Assembly (NCBI GenBank): GCA_963769765.1
Contig: CAVYNA010000006.1
Span: 308,436-372,435, forward strand
Direction: 5' to 3'
DNA length: 64,000 bases
Source: Bog-756 sp963769765
GTDB lineage: Bacteria > Actinomycetota > Acidimicrobiia > Acidimicrobiales > RAAP-2
A program made the position numbers and the translations under genes. Within the stretch, counting starts at the first letter, position 1. Every line of letters starts with the position of its first letter. Below, in pieces: positions 1 through 8,381 of the stretch. Below the pieces are notes generated by a model. It was not told the DNA's origin and searched no databases. It saw only the letters and a list, made by a program, of their open reading frames with translations.

Positions 1-125
1 GGGTCTCGAAGGACACCGACCGTGACTTCGTGATGACCGCCGAGGAGTCAGTGGCCTATGGCCTCATCGACGAGGTCATCACCGCCCGGGACGCGATGCC
101 GGTCGAGGCGGTGGGGGCGGCCTGA
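1..125 (+). CDS. clpP: ATP-dependent Clp protease proteolytic subunit ClpP, C-terminal fragment
   Basis: Only the last 40 codons are in the window, and the gene runs off the left edge. The frame starting at base 3 reads SKDTDRDFVMTAEESVAYGL and then IDEVI, the typical C-terminal region of ClpP just after the catalytic Asp, and ends at TGA 123-125. ClpP is the tetradecameric serine peptidase that degrades proteins unfolded by ClpX or ClpC. clpX follows 155 bp downstream, the usual arrangement, which supports the call. Actinobacteria usually have two clpP genes in tandem; this one would be the ClpX-proximal copy, but the fragment cannot show that. Confidence 0.85.
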   Translation, partial: VSKDTDRDFVMTAEESVAYGLIDEVITARDAMPVEAVGAA

Positions 126-280
126 ACCGGGGCCGGAACGCGGGGATTGTGCGACCCAGCAGCTAGGGTTGTGGGGCCGGATCTTGGGACGGAGCGCCGT
201 CGGATCGACGGCCACATCGTCAGACCGACTGACACTGATGAGCACCAGGGATCACTGATCAGAGGACAAGAGGAACCAAC

Positions 281-1564
281 GTGGCGAAATTCGGAGACGG
301 TGGCGATCTTGTGAAGTGCAGCTTCTGCGGTAAGTCGCAGAAGCAGGTGAAGAAGCTCATCGCCGGACCCGGCGTCTACATCTGCGACGAGTGCATCGAG
401 CTCTGCAACGACATCATCGCCGAGGAGCTCGCCGACTCGACCGAGCTGACCTTCGAGGAGCTCCCGAAGCCGAAGGAGATCTACGAGTTCCTGAACGACT
501 ACGTCATCGGTCAGGAGTACGCGAAGAAGATCCTCTCGGTCGCCGTCTACAACCACTACAAACGGGTCCAGGCCGGCAACAGCGGAGCGCACGACAGCGA
601 CGTCGAGCTTGCGAAGTCGAACATCTTGCTGCTCGGACCGACCGGGTGTGGCAAGACCCTGCTCGCGCAGACGCTGGCCCGGATGCTCAACGTGCCCTTC
701 GCGATCGCGGACGCCACGGCGCTGACCGAAGCGGGCTACGTCGGCGAGGACGTCGAGAACATCCTCCTCAAGCTCATCCAGGCCGCGGACTACGACGTGA
801 AGCGCGCGGAGACGGGCATCATCTACATCGACGAGATCGACAAGATCGCCCGGAAGTCGGAGAACCCGTCGATCACCCGTGACGTGTCCGGCGAAGGCGT
901 CCAGCAGGCCCTGCTCAAGATCCTCGAGGGCACGACCGCCTCCGTGCCACCCCAAGGGGGCCGCAAGCACCCCCATCAGGAATTCATCCAGATCGACACC
1001 ACCAACATCCTCTTCATCTGCGGCGGCGCGTTCGCCGGCGTCGACGCCATCATCGAGAACCGGATCGGCCGCAAGGGCATGGGGTTCCGGGCCGAAGTGC
1101 GCAAGGCGTCCGAGCGGGACGACTCGGAGCTGCTCCGGCTGGTCCTCCCCGAGGACCTCATGAAGTTCGGGTTGATCCCCGAGTTCATCGGTCGCCTCCC
1201 CGTGGTCGGCGCCGTCTCGCACCTCTACAAGGACGCGCTCATCCGCATCCTCGTCGAGCCGAAGAACGCGCTCACCCGGCAGTACCGACGGGTCTTCGAG
1301 CTCGATCGAGTCGAGCTCGAGTTCACCGATGACGCGCTCGAGGCCGTCGCGGAGCAGGCGCTGTTGCGCGGCACGGGAGCCCGTGGGCTGCGCGCCATCC
1401 TCGAAGAGGTCCTCCTCGAGGTGATGTACGACCTGCCGAGCCGCACCGACATCTCCAAGTGCGTCGTCGACCGCGCGGTCGTGCTCGACAAGGTCCACCC
1501 GACGTTGGTCCCCCTCAACAGCCCGCCGGCCAAGTCCACGCGGAGCCGACGAGCCGCCTCGTAG
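281..1564 (+). CDS. clpX: ATP-dependent Clp protease ATP-binding subunit ClpX
   Basis: AAA+ unfoldase that recognises tagged or misfolded proteins and threads them into ClpP. The 427-residue length is normal. The N-terminal zinc-binding domain has four cysteines (C13, C16, C35, C38). Walker A is GPTGCGKT near residues 119-126 and Walker B is IIYIDEID near 180-187. The ClpP-contacting and sensor regions follow (IGRLPVVGAV, GARGLRAILE). The start is GTG 281, preceded by an AGAGGAA ribosome-binding site. It lies downstream of clpP with 155 bp between, enough for its own promoter, but I see no convincing -35/-10 pair there. Confidence 0.97.
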   Translation: MAKFGDGGDLVKCSFCGKSQKQVKKLIAGPGVYICDECIELCNDIIAEELADSTELTFEELPKPKEIYEFLNDYVIGQEYAKKILSVAVYNHYKRVQAGNSGAHDSDVELAKSNILLLGPTGCGKTLLAQTLARMLNVPFAIADATALTEAGYVGEDVENILLKLIQAADYDVKRAETGIIYIDEIDKIARKSENPSITRDVSGEGVQQALLKILEGTTASVPPQGGRKHPHQEFIQIDTTNILFICGGAFAGVDAIIENRIGRKGMGFRAEVRKASERDDSELLRLVLPEDLMKFGLIPEFIGRLPVVGAVSHLYKDALIRILVEPKNALTRQYRRVFELDRVELEFTDDALEAVAEQALLRGTGARGLRAILEEVLLEVMYDLPSRTDISKCVVDRAVVLDKVHPTLVPLNSPPAKSTRSRRAAS

Positions 1565-1625
1565 GCTGCACGCCGATCGGGGTGGCGGGCGTCGGGTCCC
1601 TGCCGAACCCCGTGGGGCGCCGACT

Positions 1626-2945
1626 GTGATGTTCGACGACCTCCCCTCCGCCCTCGACTGGCTCGATTCGCACATCGACTTCGAGTCGAAGATGCCGGAG
1701 CGTCGCGACCTCCCGACCCTCGAGCGCATGGTCGAGCTCATGGACGTCCTCGGCGACCCGCAGACCTCCGCTCCGGCACTGCACATCACGGGCACCAACG
1801 GGAAGGGCTCGACCGCTGCGATGGTGACGTCGTTGTGCGCGGCTCGTGGGCTGACCGTGGGCACCTACACCAGCCCGAACCTTGCCAGGGTCAATGAGCG
1901 GATCTCGCGGAACGGTGAGCCCATCGACGACGCGGCATTCACCGAAGTGCTCGAGACGCTCGCGCGAGTCGAGCCGCTGCTGGCGGATCGCCCGACCCGT
2001 TTCGAGCTGCTGACCGCCGCGGCCTATCTCTGGTTCGCAGACGAAGCGGTCGACGTGGCCGTGGTCGAGGTCGGCCTCGGCGGCAAGTGGGACTGCACCA
2101 ACGTGATCGACGGGTCCGTCGCGGTGATCACCAACATCAGCTACGACCACACCGACGTGCTCGGTCCGACGCTCGAGGACATCGCATCGGACAAGGTCGG
2201 CATCGTGAAGCCGGGGAGCAGGGTGGTGATCGGGGAGACCGATCCACGGCTCGCCGCCCTGCTCTCGGCCCGGGCCATCGAGGCCGGAGCCGAGGAGGTC
2301 TGGTTGGCGGGGAACGACTTCGGATTGACGGCCAACCGGCTCGCCGTGGGCGGGCGGCTCATCGACGTGTACACGCCGAACGGCGCCTATGGCGAGCTGT
2401 TGGTCCCACTCCACGGGGCCCATCAAGGCGACAACGCGGCGTGCGCCATCGCGTCGGTCGAGGCGTTCTTCGGCGGGCCGCTCGACGCGGAGCTCGTCGA
2501 CGCCGCATTCGCGTCGGTGTCGGTACCAGGCCGGCTCGAGGTCGTCGGGCGGCATCCGCTGGTCGTCGTGGACGGCGCGCACAATGCGGCCGGCATGGAG
2601 GTGCTCGCCCGCTCGCTCGTGGAGGAGTTCGGCGGAGAAGGTGATGCGATCGCGGTGGTCGGCATGCTCACCGGCCGCGATCCGGTGGCGATGCTCGAGT
2701 CGTTGCTCACCGCGGGCGTCCGCCGGGCGATCGCGTGCGCGCCACGTTCTCCACGCGCGCTCCCGGCGACGGTTGTCGCGGAAGCGGCGTCGGGGCTCGG
2801 GATGGCAGTCGAGATCGTCGACGCGCCCGCCGACGCGGTCGCGGCGGCGATCGCCAGGTCCGGGCCAGAAGATCGCGTGATCGTGTGCGGCTCGCTCTAT
2901 GTCGTCGCTGATGCGCGCCGGCTGCTCGGCGCGGCCGCCTCCTGA
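1626..2945 (+). CDS. folC: Bifunctional dihydrofolate synthase / folylpolyglutamate synthase
   Basis: Mur-ligase-family enzyme that adds glutamate to dihydropteroate and to folates, using ATP. The P-loop GTNGKGST lies at residues 56-63, and the FolC signatures YTSPNL and SYDHTDVLG follow. The C-terminal ligase domain contains VVVDGAHNAAGM. The 439-residue length is typical. The start is GTG 1626 immediately followed by ATG 1629, so either could be used. It sits between clpX and ndk; in mycobacteria folC is also found between clpX and ndk (recalled synteny). Confidence 0.95.
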   Translation: MMFDDLPSALDWLDSHIDFESKMPERRDLPTLERMVELMDVLGDPQTSAPALHITGTNGKGSTAAMVTSLCAARGLTVGTYTSPNLARVNERISRNGEPIDDAAFTEVLETLARVEPLLADRPTRFELLTAAAYLWFADEAVDVAVVEVGLGGKWDCTNVIDGSVAVITNISYDHTDVLGPTLEDIASDKVGIVKPGSRVVIGETDPRLAALLSARAIEAGAEEVWLAGNDFGLTANRLAVGGRLIDVYTPNGAYGELLVPLHGAHQGDNAACAIASVEAFFGGPLDAELVDAAFASVSVPGRLEVVGRHPLVVVDGAHNAAGMEVLARSLVEEFGGEGDAIAVVGMLTGRDPVAMLESLLTAGVRRAIACAPRSPRALPATVVAEAASGLGMAVEIVDAPADAVAAAIARSGPEDRVIVCGSLYVVADARRLLGAAAS

Positions 2946-2964
2946 TCGCGGCGCGACCTCCGTT

Positions 2965-2993
2965 CTGACAGCACGGAGGAGGTCGGCTAGCCT
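2965..2993 (+). promoter_or_regulatory. Putative promoter of ndk, leaderless type
   Basis: CTGACA (2965-2970) and TAGCCT (2988-2993) are separated by 17 bp, a good match to the actinobacterial housekeeping consensus. The -10 box lies 9 nt before GTG 3003, so transcription would begin at or next to the start codon. No Shine-Dalgarno sequence is visible in the right place. Confidence 0.6.
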
Positions 2994-3002
2994 GCGACGC
3001 TC

Positions 3003-3413
3003 GTGGGACGCACGTTGGTCATCGCGAAGCCCGACGCCGTCGAGCGCGGCCTCACTGGCGAGATCGTCGGTCGCATCGAGCGCAAAGGCCTGCGACTCAT
3101 CGCTGCCGAGCTTCGGACGCTCACCGCGGAGGTGGCGACCCGGCACTACGAGGAGCACGTCGGCAAGTCGTTCTTCGACGAGCTCGTCACCTTCATCACC
3201 CGGTCGCCGGTCCTCGTGATGGTGGTCGAGGGCCCAGACGAGACCTACAAGGTGGTGCGGTCGATGATGGGTGCGACGAACCCGGTGGAGGCGGCACCCG
3301 GCACCATCCGCGGCGACCTGGCGCTCGAGACCGGTGAGAACCTGGTGCACGGGTCCGACTCGCCGGAGTCCGCCGCCCGTGAGATCGAGCTCTTCTTTCC
3401 CGACCTGGTCTGA
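3003..3413 (+). CDS. ndk: Nucleoside diphosphate kinase
   Basis: Transfers the gamma phosphate of ATP to NDPs through a phosphohistidine. The 136-residue protein has the family start TLVIAKPDAVERGL and the catalytic histidine in NLVHGSDSPESA (H116). The start is GTG 3003, set by the conserved N-terminus and by a -10 box 9 nt upstream that implies a leaderless message. It follows folC with a 57-bp gap containing that promoter. Confidence 0.97.
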   Translation: MGRTLVIAKPDAVERGLTGEIVGRIERKGLRLIAAELRTLTAEVATRHYEEHVGKSFFDELVTFITRSPVLVMVVEGPDETYKVVRSMMGATNPVEAAPGTIRGDLALETGENLVHGSDSPESAAREIELFFPDLV

Positions 3414-3492
3414 GCCGACGGGGCCGTCCGCCGGTGGTGGCGGTGCGGCGCAATCGAAGGCGACCACCATGAAGACCCCGGCAAGGGCGGCC

Positions 3493-3521
3493 TTGTGCCG
3501 CACGGGCGATTCCCCTAGCCT
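3493..3521 (+). promoter_or_regulatory. Putative promoter of the mreBCD-mrdA operon
   Basis: TTGTGC (3493-3498) and TAGCCT (3516-3521) have a 17-bp spacer, in the 213-bp gap between ndk and mreB. This leaves a 5' untranslated region of about 100 nt before ATG 3627, and mreB has a normal GGAGGAG ribosome-binding site. No other gene is visible in the gap. Confidence 0.5.
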
Positions 3522-3626
3522 TTGGCCCGAGGCCGCCCCCGCGGAGCAGCGCCGGGCGGCGGAGCCAGGGCGCCGATCTCGCCTTGAGCCGTCCCGACCG
3601 ACCATCGACGGAGGAGTGCATCGTAG

Positions 3627-4658
3627 ATGCGCGACAACGGATTCTCTCTTCTCGGCCGCGACATGGCGGTCGATCTCGGCACTGCCAACACCCTCGTCTA
3701 CGTCCGCGGTCGGGGCATCGTCTTGAACGAGCCCTCGGTGGTGGCTGTCAACGTGAAAGACGGTCGACCGCTCGCAGTCGGCGCCGAGGCCAAGCGGATG
3801 ATCGGACGCACGCCCAGCCACATCCAGGCGATCCGCCCGCTGAAGGACGGTGTCATCGCGGACTTCGAGATCTGCGAGAAGATGCTGCGCTACTTCATCC
3901 ACCGTGTCCACCAGCGGCGGTTCGCGAAGCCGCGCATGGTCATCTGCGTGCCATCGGGTATCACCGGCGTCGAGCAGCGCGCGGTCATGGAAGCCGCCGA
4001 ATACGCCGGTGCGCGCAAGGCCTACATCATCGAGGAGCCCATGGCGGCGGCGATCGGAGCGGGACTGCCCGTACACGAGCCGACCGGCAACATGGTGGTC
4101 GACATCGGGGGCGGCACCACCGAAGTCGCGGTCATCTCGCTCGGTGGCATCGTGACGAGCCAGTCGATCCGCATCGGCGGCGACGAGCTCGACGAGGCGA
4201 TCGTCTCCTTCGTGAAGAAGGAGTACAGCCTCGCGCTCGGTGAGCGGACCGCCGAGGAGATCAAGATCGCGTTGGGATCGGCCTACGAGCTCGAAGAGGA
4301 GCTCCACGCGGAGATCCGCGGACGCGACCTGGTGACCGGACTCCCGAAGACTGTGGTCATCTCGACCCAGGAAATCCGCAAGGCCGTCGACGAGCCGGTC
4401 TCGGCGATCGTGGACGCGGTGAAGGTGACCCTCGACCGGACGCCGCCGGAGCTCGCCGCCGACATCATGGAGCAGGGCATCGTGCTCACGGGCGGTGGAG
4501 CGCTCCTCCACGGGCTCGACAGCCGGCTCACCCAAGAGACGGGAATGCCCATCGTGGTCGCCCGCGATCCACTCAACTGCGTCGCCATCGGATCGGGTCA
4601 GTGCCTCGAGGAGTTCGAGGCCCTCAAGCAGGTGCTCATCACCTCGTCCGCTCGCTAG
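3627..4658 (+). CDS. mreB: Rod shape-determining protein MreB
   Basis: Bacterial actin homologue that forms membrane-associated filaments directing lateral wall synthesis. The 343-residue protein shows the actin/HSP70 fold motifs: phosphate 1 MAVDLGTANTLVYV near the N-terminus, phosphate 2 VVDIGGGTTEVAVISLGG, and the adenosine motif GIVLTGGGALLHGLD. The start is ATG 3627 behind GGAGGAG. It is first in a mreB-mreC-mreD-mrdA run on the same strand with gaps of 21 to 55 bp, so the four are probably co-transcribed. A complete Mre set suggests a rod-shaped cell or lateral elongation, unlike tip-growing mycobacteria that lack MreB. Confidence 0.97.
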   Translation: MRDNGFSLLGRDMAVDLGTANTLVYVRGRGIVLNEPSVVAVNVKDGRPLAVGAEAKRMIGRTPSHIQAIRPLKDGVIADFEICEKMLRYFIHRVHQRRFAKPRMVICVPSGITGVEQRAVMEAAEYAGARKAYIIEEPMAAAIGAGLPVHEPTGNMVVDIGGGTTEVAVISLGGIVTSQSIRIGGDELDEAIVSFVKKEYSLALGERTAEEIKIALGSAYELEEELHAEIRGRDLVTGLPKTVVISTQEIRKAVDEPVSAIVDAVKVTLDRTPPELAADIMEQGIVLTGGGALLHGLDSRLTQETGMPIVVARDPLNCVAIGSGQCLEEFEALKQVLITSSAR

Positions 4659-4679
4659 CGATCGGAGGCAGGCACCCAA

Positions 4680-5519
4680 GTGGCGACGCCGCGGCGATCC
4701 CGCCGCCCCCGGACGGTGCTGCTGCTCGCCGTCCTCGCCTCGATCACCATCATCACCCTCGACGCGAGGAGTAGCTTCCACACGGTCACCTCGGGGCTCA
4801 AGTCGTTGGCCGCCGACGTCTTCTCCCCGGTGCGGACCGGCGTCAGCGACCTCATCGATCCGATCGGGAGCTTCCTCGCGGGCGCGGTCGACTACGGCTC
4901 GGTCAGCCAGCAGAACCAGCGGCTCCAGCAGGAGATCGACCAGCTCAAGCTCGAGAGCACGTCGCAACAGGACATGGTCCAGGCCTTCCGCGAGCTGAAC
5001 GCCGTCTTGAACCTGCCGTTCCTCGGTAATCTCCAGACCGTCACCGCGGAGGTCACCGACTACGGGACGAGCGACTTCGCTGCGACGATCGGGATCAGCG
5101 TCGGGCGCGACGACGGGGTCCAGCTCAACATGCCGGTGGTCGGGAGCGGCGGACTGGTGGGGCAGGTGGTCGCGACCAGCCACCACACGGCTGTCGTCCG
5201 GCTCATCACCGACGGCCAGTCGACGGTCGGGGTGCGCTACGGTCCTGCGCCCGGGTCGTTGGCCGTCCTCACCGGTCAAGGAGCGGGCAAGCCGCTCAGC
5301 GCGGACCTGGTGCCCACCAATCAACCGCTGGTCGACGGCGAGGTGTTCACGACCAGCGGGCTGCAGGGCGCGCTCTATCCCCCCGGAATCCCGGTCGCGA
5401 AGGTCGTCTCGAAGCGCTCAGGGCTCGCCTCGTCGCAGGAGACGGTCGCTCTGCAGCCGCTCGCCGATCTCGCGCACCTGCGGTACGTGCGGGTCGTGCT
5501 CTGGGGCCCGTCGTCGTGA
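4680..5519 (+). CDS. mreC: Rod shape-determining protein MreC
   Basis: Bitopic membrane protein that links MreB to the elongation penicillin-binding proteins. The 279 residues contain one N-terminal transmembrane helix (about 12-27, VLLLAVLASITIITL), a coiled coil at about 77-110 (QQNQRLQQEIDQLKL), and the MreC beta domain with GRDDGVQLNMPVV and GGLVGQV. The start is GTG 4680, 21 bp after mreB. It is placed between mreB and mreD as usual. Confidence 0.93.
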   Translation: MATPRRSRRPRTVLLLAVLASITIITLDARSSFHTVTSGLKSLAADVFSPVRTGVSDLIDPIGSFLAGAVDYGSVSQQNQRLQQEIDQLKLESTSQQDMVQAFRELNAVLNLPFLGNLQTVTAEVTDYGTSDFAATIGISVGRDDGVQLNMPVVGSGGLVGQVVATSHHTAVVRLITDGQSTVGVRYGPAPGSLAVLTGQGAGKPLSADLVPTNQPLVDGEVFTTSGLQGALYPPGIPVAKVVSKRSGLASSQETVALQPLADLAHLRYVRVVLWGPSS

Positions 5520-5547
5520 GCGCGAGCGCCTCGGCGGGGGCGACCTC

Positions 5548-6084
5548 GTGAACGCGAGGGACGTCGCGCGCTTCTGCCTCTTGCTGCTCGCGTTCGAGGT
5601 GGTCCAACAGACACTCATGCTCGACCTCCACCTGGGAGGCGTCCACCCCGACGTGATGGTGCTGCTCCCGATCCTCGCCGGAGTGGTCGGTGGCCCGAGC
5701 CGGGGCGCGCTGATGGGCTTCGCCTCGGGACTGGTCGCAGACCTCTTCCTGCCAACCCCGTTCGGGCTCTCGGCACTCGTCGGTTCGCTGGTCGGGTTCG
5801 CCGTGGGTCTTGCGACGCTGGCGCTCGACCGGTCCGCGCGGTGGATCCCACCGGTGGCAGCGCTTGCCGGCAGTGCGCTCTACGAGGTGCTCTACGGCGC
5901 CCTGGGATCCGTGCTCGGCCAGCCCCAGATGCTCCACGTCGACTTCGTCCGCATCGTCCTTGCGGTGTCGGTGGTCAACGCGCTCCTCGCGTTGCCGGCG
6001 ATGCGGCTGGTGGCCTGGGGGATGCCGGCGGCATCGACCGAGGGGATGCCGACCTCGTCGCTGTCCTCGGGCGCACAACGATGA
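5548..6084 (+). CDS. mreD: Rod shape-determining protein MreD
   Basis: Small polytopic membrane protein of the elongasome; 178 residues with about five hydrophobic helices and the pattern HPDVMVLLPILAGVVGGPSRGALMGF. Sequence conservation in this family is low, so the call rests on hydrophobicity, size and its place between mreC and mrdA. The start is GTG 5548. Confidence 0.85.
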   Translation: MNARDVARFCLLLLAFEVVQQTLMLDLHLGGVHPDVMVLLPILAGVVGGPSRGALMGFASGLVADLFLPTPFGLSALVGSLVGFAVGLATLALDRSARWIPPVAALAGSALYEVLYGALGSVLGQPQMLHVDFVRIVLAVSVVNALLALPAMRLVAWGMPAASTEGMPTSSLSSGAQR

Positions 6085-6139
6085 GCCGGATCGGGGGCCG
6101 CGGACCCACCGGGGCCGGTCCTTGGAATACTGAGGCCCC

Positions 6140-8317
6140 GTGAAACGGTCGCTGCGCCACCCGATCCGGGGATCCAAGTGGTTCCTCCGGTCGGACACCG
6201 ACCACAAGACGACCCGCAGGGCGCCACGGCAGCCGAAGATGCGTCAGAGCCGGTTCTCGATGGAGGCGATGCTCGACGCGCCGGACACGACGGAGTCCAG
6301 GCCCAACCTGCGCCTCCGCATCTTCGGGATCGGGGTGGTCGTGCTCTTCGGGCTGCTCGGCCTGAGGCTCTGGACCCTCCAGGTCCTCCAGGCCCCGGCG
6401 GCCGCCCACGCCGTGACCGTCAACCAGATCCGGTTGGTGACGGTCGCCCCGACCCGCGGCCTCATCCTCGACCGCTACGGCAACCCGCTCGTCGGCAATC
6501 AGGTCACCGAGCAGATCACCCTCGCCCGAGTCGCAGCGCAGCAGCACCCCGAGGTGATCGGCCGGCTCGCCGCGCTCATCGGCCAGACGACGACCCAGAT
6601 CGACGCCACCATCGCCGATCCGCGCTTCAGCCCCTACAAGCCGGTCCCGGTCCTCTCCGACGCGCCGCTGGCGGACATCCTCTACATCAGAGAGCACCAG
6701 AGCGAGTTCCCCGGCGTCGCGTCCGTGGCGACCACTGAGCGCACCTACCCGCAGCTGGAGCTCCCGGGGCAGGCCCAGGCCGGCTACCCGGCCTCCCAGG
6801 TCCTCGGCTATGTCAGCACGATCAACAGCACGGAGCTCAAGGCCCGGGCGTCGCAGGGCTACCAGGCCGGTGACGCCTTCGGCCAGTCCGGCCTCGAGTT
6901 CCAGTACGAGTCGCCGCTCCGCGGCGTGCCCGGCCGCCAGCAGCTCGAGGTGAACGCCCAGGGGCAGGTCGCCGGCACATTGAGGACCACGCCGGCAACG
7001 CCGGGCGACAACTTGGTGACCAACATCGACACGAATCTCCAGCAGGTCGCCGACAACGCACTCGCCACGCAGATCCGGAACCTGCGCGGCACGATCGATC
7101 CGGCCTGCAACCACAACACCGGGTGCTACCCGGCCGCCACCAACGGGGCGGTCGTGGTGATGAGCCCGCAGACCGGCGCGGTCTACGCGATGTCGTCGTA
7201 TCCGACGTACAACCCCTCTGAGTGGGTCGGTGGCCTGAGCGCCGCACAGGACGCGCAGCTGTTCGGTCCGACCAGTCTCGAGCCGACCCTCAACCGGGCG
7301 ATCCAGGGCGTCTACACCCCCGGGTCGACCTTCAAGCTCAACACGGCGACCGCCGCGCTCCAGACCGGTCTCATCTCGCCGGGCTTCAGCTACTACGACA
7401 GCGGGACGTTCCACACCCCCGACTGCCAGTACAACTCGACGACGTGCAACTTCCAGGACGCCTCCGGCGAGGGGACCGGGACCTACAACGTGTCCGAGGC
7501 GCTCACCGTCTCCTCCGACGTCTTCTTCTACAACCTCGGGTACCTCTTCTACGCGCACCAGTCACAGTACGGTCCGACCGCGATCCAGGACCAGGCGGCC
7601 CAGTACAGCCTCGGTGAGCTCACCGGCGTCGACCTGCCGGGCGAGGTCCAGGGTCGCGTCGCCAGCCAGCCCGAGCGGGTCAAGCTGCACGGGATCAATC
7701 CGACGGCCTTCCCGCACACCTACTGGTACACGGGGGACAACATCGAGATGGCGTTCGGGCAGGCCGAAACGGTGATCACCCCCATCCAGCAAGCGGTGGC
7801 CTACGGGACGTTCGCCAACGGCGGCACGCGCTTCGCGCCCCAGGTGGCCGCCGCGCTCGTCTCGCCGTCGGGCAAGGTCGTACAGCGGTTCACCCCGCAG
7901 GTCACCGGGCACGTGACGCTCTCGTCCTCGACCTACCAGGCCATCCTCACCGGCCTCGAGGGCGTGATCACGAGCGGCACCGCATCGGGCACCTTCGCCG
8001 GCTTCCACTTCCCCGGCGGTCTGGCCGGCAAGACGGGCACCGCGGACACCGTGCCCGGCAAGGAGCCAACCGCCTGGTTCGTGGCGTTCGGGCCGACGGC
8101 GGACCCCCAGTACGTGGTGGTCTGTGTCATCGACCAGGCCGGGTACGGCGCGACCGCGGCGGCACCCGTGGTCCGGGACATCTTCGGCTACCTCGCCGAC
8201 CACCCGGTCACCGCCCCGGGGATCCCACCTGCCGCCCAGGTCGTCCAGTCGCTCAACCCGGTCAATCTCCCCGTCCTCGCCCCCACGACCACGACCACCA
8301 CCGCGCCGGCCGGTTGA
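6140..8317 (+). CDS. mrdA: Penicillin-binding protein 2 (peptidoglycan transpeptidase, elongation)
   Basis: Class B penicillin-binding protein of 725 residues. It has a cytoplasmic basic N-terminus, one transmembrane helix (about 51-70), a PBP dimerisation domain, and a transpeptidase domain with SxxK as S396-TF-K399 (PGSTFKLN), the SSD motif in LTVSSDVFFYN, and KTGT at 631-634. It cross-links glycan strands during lateral growth with MreBCD. A Thr-rich tail ends the protein. The start is GTG 6140, with AATACT 9 nt upstream as a possible -10. The usual partner glycosyltransferase rodA does not follow: the next gene is an unrelated radical SAM gene. Confidence 0.95.
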   Translation: MKRSLRHPIRGSKWFLRSDTDHKTTRRAPRQPKMRQSRFSMEAMLDAPDTTESRPNLRLRIFGIGVVVLFGLLGLRLWTLQVLQAPAAAHAVTVNQIRLVTVAPTRGLILDRYGNPLVGNQVTEQITLARVAAQQHPEVIGRLAALIGQTTTQIDATIADPRFSPYKPVPVLSDAPLADILYIREHQSEFPGVASVATTERTYPQLELPGQAQAGYPASQVLGYVSTINSTELKARASQGYQAGDAFGQSGLEFQYESPLRGVPGRQQLEVNAQGQVAGTLRTTPATPGDNLVTNIDTNLQQVADNALATQIRNLRGTIDPACNHNTGCYPAATNGAVVVMSPQTGAVYAMSSYPTYNPSEWVGGLSAAQDAQLFGPTSLEPTLNRAIQGVYTPGSTFKLNTATAALQTGLISPGFSYYDSGTFHTPDCQYNSTTCNFQDASGEGTGTYNVSEALTVSSDVFFYNLGYLFYAHQSQYGPTAIQDQAAQYSLGELTGVDLPGEVQGRVASQPERVKLHGINPTAFPHTYWYTGDNIEMAFGQAETVITPIQQAVAYGTFANGGTRFAPQVAAALVSPSGKVVQRFTPQVTGHVTLSSSTYQAILTGLEGVITSGTASGTFAGFHFPGGLAGKTGTADTVPGKEPTAWFVAFGPTADPQYVVVCVIDQAGYGATAAAPVVRDIFGYLADHPVTAPGIPPAAQVVQSLNPVNLPVLAPTTTTTTAPAG

Positions 8318-8365
8318 GCCGGACGTCTCCGCGCGGGCCGGTGCGGTCGGCGGGCCGGTGCCGCC

Positions 8366-8371
8366 TAGCAT
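8366..8371 (+). promoter_or_regulatory. Putative -10 box for the radical SAM gene
   Basis: TAGCAT overlaps an upstream in-frame ATG (8370) and lies 10 nt before ATG 8382. If it is a real -10 box, the first ATG would not be in the transcript and 8382 would be the leaderless start. No clear -35 element is visible. Confidence 0.4.
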
Positions 8372-8381
8372 GACGGGGGAG

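Noticed and set aside
142..170. SigR-like promoter before clpX (GGGGAT ... GTT)
   Set aside because: Spacer is about 20 bp and the match is partial; not enough to call.
1515..5324. Very long minus-strand open frame (over 1200 codons)
   Set aside because: Antisense to folC, ndk, mreB and mreC; composition is Arg/Asp/Gly-rich shadow typical of high-GC DNA and no domain is recognisable.
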